This document shows, piece after piece, positions 29,901 to 38,900 of a stretch of 64,000 nt of DNA. The first letter of the stretch is position 1. Each line of letters opens with the position of its first letter. Source of the stretch: Photobacterium lutimaris (GTDB lineage: Bacteria > Pseudomonadota > Gammaproteobacteria > Enterobacterales > Vibrionaceae); assembly GCF_003025555.1 (NCBI RefSeq), contig NZ_PYMH01000001.1, positions 62,001-126,000 on the forward strand. The letters run 5' to 3'. A program made the position numbers and the translations under genes. The notes below the pieces were generated by a model. It had not been told where the DNA came from and did no database searches. It was given only the letters and a program-made list of their open reading frames with translations.

Positions 29901-32900
29901 ACTTTCTTATTGATGATAGGGATGCTCTTCAGGAGGAGGTGCTGTCTGATGAGCATAAGGATATTCAACTATTCTTAAGTCAAACGATTCAAAGGATAGG
30001 CAAAGTACCTTCTGTTAACGCTAAACAACATCTCGTACAGATAATAAAGGGCCATAAGAACATACAAAAGCTTTGCAAACTAATAGAAGTGGAATATGAC
30101 ATAAGTGTGGATACTACGCTTATTTTTGATTATCCCACCATTGATGATTTAGTCGGTTATATCACGCAAGAGACAACTGGTCAGGAAACATCCATTACAG
30201 ATAAAAACACTCAAACAAGCTTGGATAGCATCGCTTACACCTTGCAAGTTGGTCGAGAATCAATGGAATACAGACTGTCTATCATTGCCTCTAGTATTGA
30301 TGAACTAATTCAGAGACTAGGGGAATACGTTAGTGACGCTTCGTTACTTAAAAGAGACTATAGCGACCTAGTGAATTTTGATAAGTCAGAGCAAATGACG
30401 TTAGAACATCAAAATGAAATTGAAAAAGCGTTGGCCGACAGTAATATGCCGTCGATTGGTAGATTATGGAAGTCTGGCTGTAATATTGATTGGTCGAAGC
30501 TCTATCAAACAATTGGCACGCCAGTGAAAATGAGTTTGCCTACATATCCTTTTGCAAAGGAGCGATATTGGTTCACTATGCCAGAGAATGTGAATAGAAC
30601 AACCGTTATGCCAACGGTAAGTTCTATACATCCACTTTTAGATGAAAATATTTCTAATATGAACCAACTTTGCTTCAGGAAGACTTTTGCTCCTGAACAG
30701 TTCTACATTCATGATCATAATATTGACGGCAATACGATATTACCGGGCGTTGCCTATTTGGAAATGGCCAGAGCCGCGGGAGAACAGGCTGCTTCCCACT
30801 CCATTAACCTCATCAGTAATATTATCTGGGGCAATCCAATATTAATACAAGATGAGCCGTTGGATGTGAAGATAGAACTAGTTCAAACAGGTAATAACCT
30901 GGCCTTTTCAATAAAGAAAAATGGGGTTGAAAAGGATGTTCTCTATTCGAAGGGTTTGTTGACCAAGTCAGCAGAACTATCGCCTCTGGCAGAACTTGTT
31001 AATATCGATGCTCTCAAAGAGAAATGTCAGACACACCATGATCACAATAAACTCTATGAATATTTTTCATCAATGGGCTTTCACTATGGACCCGCTTTTA
31101 AGGTATTAGAAGAAGTCTATGTCGGAAACACTGAAGCACTCGGTAAACTCAAGTTTCCAGATGCGGTGCTTGATTTAGCAAACCAGTTCAAGTTACACAT
31201 TCCGCTTATGGATGGTGCTCTACAAACTGTTTTGGCTATAAATGCAGGCAATACGACGGGGGCAGCTAAAACCTACATTCCGTTTTCCCTTGAAAGACTA
31301 GAAATACACAGGGAAATAACGTCTGATTGTTATGCGTTGGTCAAGCTTACGCATGATAAAAACGACATCAGGAAATTTAATATAACCTTGCTTAATAATC
31401 GAGGTGAAACCTTAGTACAGTACATCAACTTTACCGCACGTGCGCTTGTGAAGCCTGGTACGACATTAGAGAATAAAAATAATACACAGAACAATGCAGA
31501 TACATATCTATACAAAAAAGTACTCGAGAGACAATTCATCCAAGCTGCGGACAACTACGACAGTCAGTTATTGTGGTTGGAAGGTATAAATACAGAAGAT
31601 AATGAGATCGTGTCAGAATTGAGTGGAGATGTATGGCATCTGAGGTCTGACTCCACCCCACTCACGTCTGGTAGAGTATTCGTTATCGATTCAACCAGTG
31701 TATCTAAGTACGAGCTACTTCTTGAAGAAATAGTAGAAAACGGTCAGACTAAAATCGACATTGTTCAGGTTTTCAACAACCTTTCAGGTGCAGGTGATAA
31801 CAGTTCGGACTTCCCTGATTTTGAAAATAAAGTAATGAATAAGCTTTTCTTTCTATCACAACGGTTCACCAAAGACACACCAGATTTACGTATTAACTTT
31901 CTATTTGTGGATATCTCGGGTCATGACCAGCACACACCAGCTCATAGTATGTTAGCTGGATTCGGAAAATCGTGTCGAGTTTTTAATCGAAATATTACTA
32001 GCAGGAATGTAATAATATCCTGTCAGGAGTTTGATGCGGGTCAGGTTGCCGAAATCATCCGAAATGAACTTATTCAACAGAATGCAAAGACAGGGGAAGA
32101 GATCGTATATCACAACGGGAATCGGTTTGTGACTCTTTTGCAAGAGACCGTTGCTGCGACGACCCAGCCGTCGCCAATTAAAGCAGGTGGCACTTATATC
32201 ATTACAGGTGGAGTAGGTAAGATCGGACTAGCGTGGGCTAAACAAATGACGAACCTATACAATATCAATCTGATTCTGACGGGACGAACTGCACCGACCG
32301 GGCAGCAAAATGAACTAATACAAGAAATGTCAAAAAAAGGCTCATCCGTTATATTTCGTGTTGCAGATATCAGTGATAAAAAGCAGGTTAGCAGTTTAGT
32401 TCATGCGGTAGAATTAACTCACGGGTCGATCAACGGTATTTTTCATGCCGCCGGTAGCATTTCCGAAGTTCAATTACCTAATATGAAGTTAGAAGAATTT
32501 AAGGCGATATGGAAGGCAAAAATATACGGTGCGCAGAACTTAAGTGAGGTTTTAGCGAATAAAAACATAGATTTCTTCGTGATGTTCTCGTCAGTGTCCT
32601 CAATTATCGGCGATTTTGGAGCCTGCAATTATGCTATGGCTAACGCATATTTAGATGCTTTCTGTCTTAAACGAAATAGTGATCCACAAAGCAAAGGGAT
32701 AACGATATCATTAAGTTTACCACTCCTAGATGAAGGTAACATGCAGATACCAGAAAGGTATAAATCTTCATATGTAGCATCTACTGGAATGACGACTATG
32801 AAGGTAGCTGAAGCTTATTCTGCATTTAATCATGTTTATGGTTCTGACAACCGTCACGTAATCATCGTAAAAGGCAAGAAACAACAGATAGAGAAAATGT

Positions 32901-35900
32901 TGCTTCCTGCAAGGAAGTCTACTGACGTGCATGAAGCAGAGAGTGTTCAAGCTCCGGCCACTAAGCAGATACCATCAAATCAAAATCTTACACTAGACGA
33001 TGTTTTGACATATTTAAAGGATCTGTTTGCCAAGACCCTTAAAATGAGCCCTGACTCATTTCAGATAGGAACCCCTTTTGAAAAATATGGAATTGACTCA
33101 ATGATGGTCATGGAGCTCAACGACATATTAGGTAAGCATTTTGAAGCGTTGCCACAAACGCTATTTTTCGAGTATTTCAACTTAAAAGAACTCGCTGGCT
33201 ATTTCTTTGATGAGTATCACACGGTGCTTGTTAAGCTGATTAGCAAAACTGGTGAGGGTAATAATGAGATAACTGTGGATGTGCCGGAAAAAGCAGAAGA
33301 GAAAGCCGGCTTCTCAGATGAGGATTTGTTTACTAAGAGCCAAGAACTGTTGAGTGGTTTATTGGCGGAAACGTCAAAGTTACCAATTAATAAAATCAAA
33401 CCGAATACACCTTTTGATAAATATGGGATCGACTCCATGATTATCATGGACTTAAATACCAAACTTGAGAGTTATTTTAGTGAGGTTCCGCAGACACTAT
33501 TTTTTGAGTACCAGACTATAAAGGAACTAACAGCGTATTTTGTTAATAATGAAAGAAGTCGTCTCTGTGAGATATTTGACATTAATACCCAGAGCGGCAG
33601 TCATCCGCAAACCGCAACAGATACTTCCAAAGAGAGTACTAGCGAAGCTACGATGTCATCGACCCCCGCTTCTAATAAACCTGGTATGGGACTGAAGAAA
33701 AGTAACAAGTTGGTTGACCGCGAAGTAGGAGATATCGCAGTTATCGGTATGTCAGGAAGATACCCAATGGCTAAAGACCTTGAGGCGTTCTGGGACAACC
33801 TGTCGCAAGGGAAGGATTGCATCGAAGAAATCCCAATTGAACGGTTTGATCACCGTGAATATTATGATCCAGAGCCGTACACGCGCGGTAAGAGCATAAG
33901 CAAATGGGGTGGTTTCATAAACAACATAAAGGATTTCGACGCAGATTTTTTTAATGTTATCCCTCGTGTCGCTAATATGATGGATCCCCAGGAAAGGCTA
34001 TTTCTGGAGACGGTGTATTCAACGATTGAAAACGCAGGGTACTTTCCAAACAAACTAGTTAACATCCCAGATTCCACCTACAAGACAAACGTAGGGGTAT
34101 ATTTGGGTTTTATGTACGATGACTACAAGATGCTGGAAGCTGAAGAAGTAATGAAGGGGAACCTAGACGCTATTACAGGGTATTGGAATGCGTCACTTGC
34201 TAACAGAATATCGTATCAATTTGATTTCACAGGACCTAGTGTCGTGTTAGATACTGCTTGTTCATCATCACTTATCGCAATTCACATGGCGTGCGAAAGT
34301 ATTCGCAATAAAGAGTGTTACCAAGCGGTTGCAGGAGGGGTAAACCTGTCTTATCACCCTTCTAAATATGTCCGTTTGTCGCTAATGGGGATGGCTTCGT
34401 CCGATGGTAGATGCAGAAGTTTCGGTGAGGGTGGAGATGGTTACGTTCCTGGTGAAGGTGTTGGTGCTGTTTTACTCAAACCTCTTGATGCGGCCATTAG
34501 AGACAATGATAACATTATGGCTGTCGTAAAAGGATCTGCAGTGAATCACGGCGGTAAAACAAACGGTTTCTCTGTACCTAACCCGAATGCGCAAGCAGAG
34601 GTTATAGAGATTGCTCAGCAAAATGCGCAGATTAAGCCGCGGGAAATAAGCTACGTAGAAACACATGGAACGGGCACGCCTCTTGGGGACCCGATTGAGA
34701 TTCTTGGGCTTAATAAGATATTTAAGAAAAGCACAAAGGACACGGAATTCTGCTATTTGGGGTCAGTGAAATCAAACGTAGGCCACTGTGAGGGTGCTGC
34801 TGGTGTTGCTGCTTTCTCCAAAACAGTGCTACAACTTAAACATAAAAAGATAGCACCATCCCTGCATTCTTCTGAGCTCAATAAAAAAATCGATTTTCGT
34901 AAGTCGCCTTTCACCATTAACCAGAAACTAAAAACATGGAACAGACCCGTTATTGTGTCTGATGGTCATGAGCCAAAAGAATTGCTACGTACGGCCGGTA
35001 TAAGCTCCTTTGGTGCCGGAGGCGTAAACGGTCACATCATCATACAAGAGTGGCAACAAGAGGCTTATCGTCGGATTGCAGGGGAAGAGAAAACGCTCAT
35101 TGTACTATCAGCCAAGAACCAAGACCGGTTAATTGAATATGTAAGAAGCTGGGATAAGCATATATCTAAGCACCAAGAAGAGTTGAGTTTAGAGCAGGTT
35201 GCCTATGTCGCGCAGACGGGAAGGGAGTTCTTTAAATGTAGACTGGCTGTAATCGCAAGCAGCCTAGAGGAGCTGCTGAGCCTACTAAGGGACTACTTAA
35301 ATGACGAAAAGAAGAGTGACCTCCTTTATGGTGAAGCTGAAGACGGCGAAGAGTTGGAATCAGGCATCTATGATGGCGCAGTAAGCTCAGATACCATTCG
35401 ATATCTCGCTGAAAGGTGGGTTAGTGGTGCCAATGTTGATTTCAATAAGCTCTACACTCAGGGGCAACCGAGGAAAGTAGAATTACCGGGTTATCCTTTC
35501 ACAAGGAAAGAATACTGGATCCCTATTGCCGGAAAAGTTGAATTACAACCTGTTGAGGACAGAGTAAAGGCAGCCGAACTCATTCCGAAAAGGAAGTCAA
35601 CAACTAATACCCAATTAGAGGAGCAAAAGAGTGGAACAACTACAGATACATCCTTATTGGAGATTAAAAATAAGCTAAAACACATTCTTGGAGAGATAAC
35701 TCAAATGCCTGCAGATGAGATATCAGACACCATTGAATTCTCCGAACTGGGCATTGACTCCATTACGATTCAGCAGTTTAGTAAGAAATTGCTTGGTGAG
35801 TATAGCGACTTAAGTGAAACAGCCGTTTTTGCCTATCAGAGTATAGGGGAGATGGGCGGTTACATTCTGGAGAATATGAGTCAGACGGTCATTGAGAAGC

Positions 35901-38900
35901 CGCAAGCAATTGCAGCGCAGGAGAAAGTGGACGTACAGATTAGCAAAAGTACGAATAACTCGCTTGAAGGTACAAAGAAACGGCTTACTAATATGCTCGC
36001 TGAAATAATTGGTCAAAGACCGGAAGAGATAGACTCAGATACGCCTTTCTCTGAATATGGTATTGACTCCATTACGATTGCACAATTTACAGCAAAAATA
36101 CTGAAGGTATTCGAGGACGTTAGTGAAACTGCCTTGTTTGCTTACCAGACTATCATTGAGCTAGCTGAGTATTTGGTACTAACCGAAGCATCGACTCTTG
36201 CAGAGAATGTTTCGGTCGACGCACCGATGGAAGAAACAGTTGCAGTTGAGCAAATGACAGAAGTGGCTCCAACAAAGACCGTTAACAGTTCGTCTAATGA
36301 CATTGCCATTATTGGTGTATCGGTGAAGGTACCAGGGGCCAATGGAATTGACGATTTGTGGGCTAATTTACTGAATAAAAAGACCAGTATTAGTGAGATA
36401 AAAGAAGATAGATTGAACCTAAAAGGTAGCTTCTCCAAAGACAAGGAGGACGGAAAAACATATTCACGTTGGGGAGGGCTGATTGAAGACGTTGATAAGT
36501 TTGACCCGCTCTTTTTTAACATTTCCCCTAAAGAGGCAGAAGTTGTTGATCCACAAGAACGATTGTTTCTTCAGTCGGCGTGGGAACTACTTGAAGATGC
36601 CGGGTACACGAAAGATAATATATCAAAATCGAGAAACGTTGGAGTATTTATTGGTGTTACTACGCCAAGTTACAATGTCCTGGGATTGGAAGAACAATTC
36701 AAAGGCAAAAAAAATGTGTTTTCGAGTGTTTCATTTGCATCCATAGCGAATCGTGTATCTTATGTTCTAAATCTTAACGGGCCTAGTGTTGCAGTCGACA
36801 CAATGTGTTCATCATCGCTGGTGGCAATTCATGAAGCATGTGGAAAATTATTATCCGGTGAGTGTGATACTGCAATTGCAGGCGGAGTCAACCTCTATCT
36901 TCATCCTTCAAGAATAGTCGATCTTTGCAGAACAAAATTGCTTGCTGATGATGAGCTAAATCGTAGCTTTACTTCGGGGGGGATCGGCTTTGTACCGGGT
37001 GAGAGCGTTACTAGTATTTTGCTAAAGCCACTCAAGCAAGCAGAAATGGATAATGACCATATCTATGGCGTTATCAAAGGATCCGCGGTGAAACATACTG
37101 GTAGAACTAACGCGTACTTCACGCCCAACCCAAAAGCTTATGAACAAACTATTAAAAGTGCGCTGGAAAATGCACAAGTTGATCCAGCTACCGTGAGTTA
37201 TATAGAGGCACAGGCAACAGGATCTGAATTGTCAGATGCCATAGAACTAGAAAGTATTCAAAATGCTTATGCTTCTGGTCGAAAAGGTACAATCAAGATT
37301 GGGTCCCTAAAACCAAACCTTGGTCATTCAGAAGCGGCATCCGGAGTAACGCAGCTTGTGAAAGTCTTGTTGCAGTTTAAACATGAACAACTGTTACCAA
37401 CTATTCTTCACGGAAAGCTCAACCCAAGATTCAACTTTGGCAAGTCAATTGTACATATTCAAAAAGAAACAGAGAAGTGGAGTACCTTTTCGTCTGATTC
37501 TACTCGGTTACGAGCTGGGGTGAGTTCGTACGGTGCAGGGGGGACTGGTGGCCACATTATCCTTGAGAGGTACAACCAACAAGAAAAACATAGTTCCGCT
37601 TCCTCAAATATATTCAATTTCTCGGCCAAAACAGCTTCCTCTTTGAAAGCTTACCTAATTCGTTTCCGCAATTTCTTGGAAAATAACGAGGATATCAATT
37701 TATCAAGGGTAGCAAGAACGCTTCAGGTGGGAAGAGAGCAATTCAAATGCCGAATCGCTGTTGTGGCAGATGATATATACGAATTATTAGGAAAGCTAAA
37801 GAAGATAATCGACCAAATACAAGCAGGCGATGCTAAGTTAACACCGGTTAAAATGGTGAGAAAAACAGTAATTGATTGGAGTATCTATCGTCAGCAATTT
37901 ATTAATGCAGAGTTCGATGATTTAATTAAACTTTGGTTGGATGGCGATAACATAGATTGGCAGAGTATATATGGAGAAGAAGAGATCACACGAATATCGC
38001 TTCCTACATATTCATTTGATGAAAGAATATGTTGGGTAACGCAGAGCAAGGACAGCGATACCAATGTCAGAGCCGAGCTAGCTACTAGCAATCATAACGA
38101 AGTTAAAAAACCGGAAGAGAGTTACCTGTCAACAGAACTGGTATCCGGTGAGAGCATTGATGAAACAATAGAGTCCAATCTTTCTGACGAAGAAAAGCAA
38201 CTGTTGCAAGGTCAGTTTATGATTTCCAACTATTTAGGCTTATATTTACTTCAGAAAATGCAAGATAGAAGGGTATTGTTTGGCAGCGGTATGTACAACT
38301 TGGACGAAATAATCGAAGCACTGCAAATGCCTGGGCAGTATTGGTACGTCATAAGAAATTTCCTGAACTTACTCGAAAAAAATGGACTTGTGGAACAGGA
38401 TAATGAGCAGTACACATTAACAGCATTGGCCTTATCTAAAGAATGTAAGGACCAAATGAGGAACATTAACTCAAGAGATCAGCTTATTTTAAGAGCTATG
38501 CCTGAATTCACACCATTCATTCAGCTCTTCAAAGCATTTAATGGCACCATTGGTGAACATAATGCAGAGGAGAAAAATGTTGTTAGGTTACTTCAATCAG
38601 AGGAAGTACAGGCAGCTATACCTCATGTATTGAGTGGAGAGCATAGGCTTTCAGCTGCTCTAAAATATCAGCTGAATCTGCTATTGAGTGAAAAATATTC
38701 TAATGTTGATAGCGAACTTGCAATCGTTGATTTTGGTATTCAAACATCAATGATAGGCAATACAATAATTAATGCACTATCTGAGAAGTTTAATTCAATC
38801 CGATATCATGTAAAGGATCATCCGCTGCCCAATATTAGTGCTGCTCTATCGATAGGTAAGGAAAATGTGTTGATTACACCATTAAATGAAGAGTTTGGTG

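Noticed and set aside
36142..36522. 126-residue minus-strand frame inside the third PKS gene
   Set aside because: Antisense to continuous PKS coding sequence (KS10 start); no motif or ribosome site of its own.
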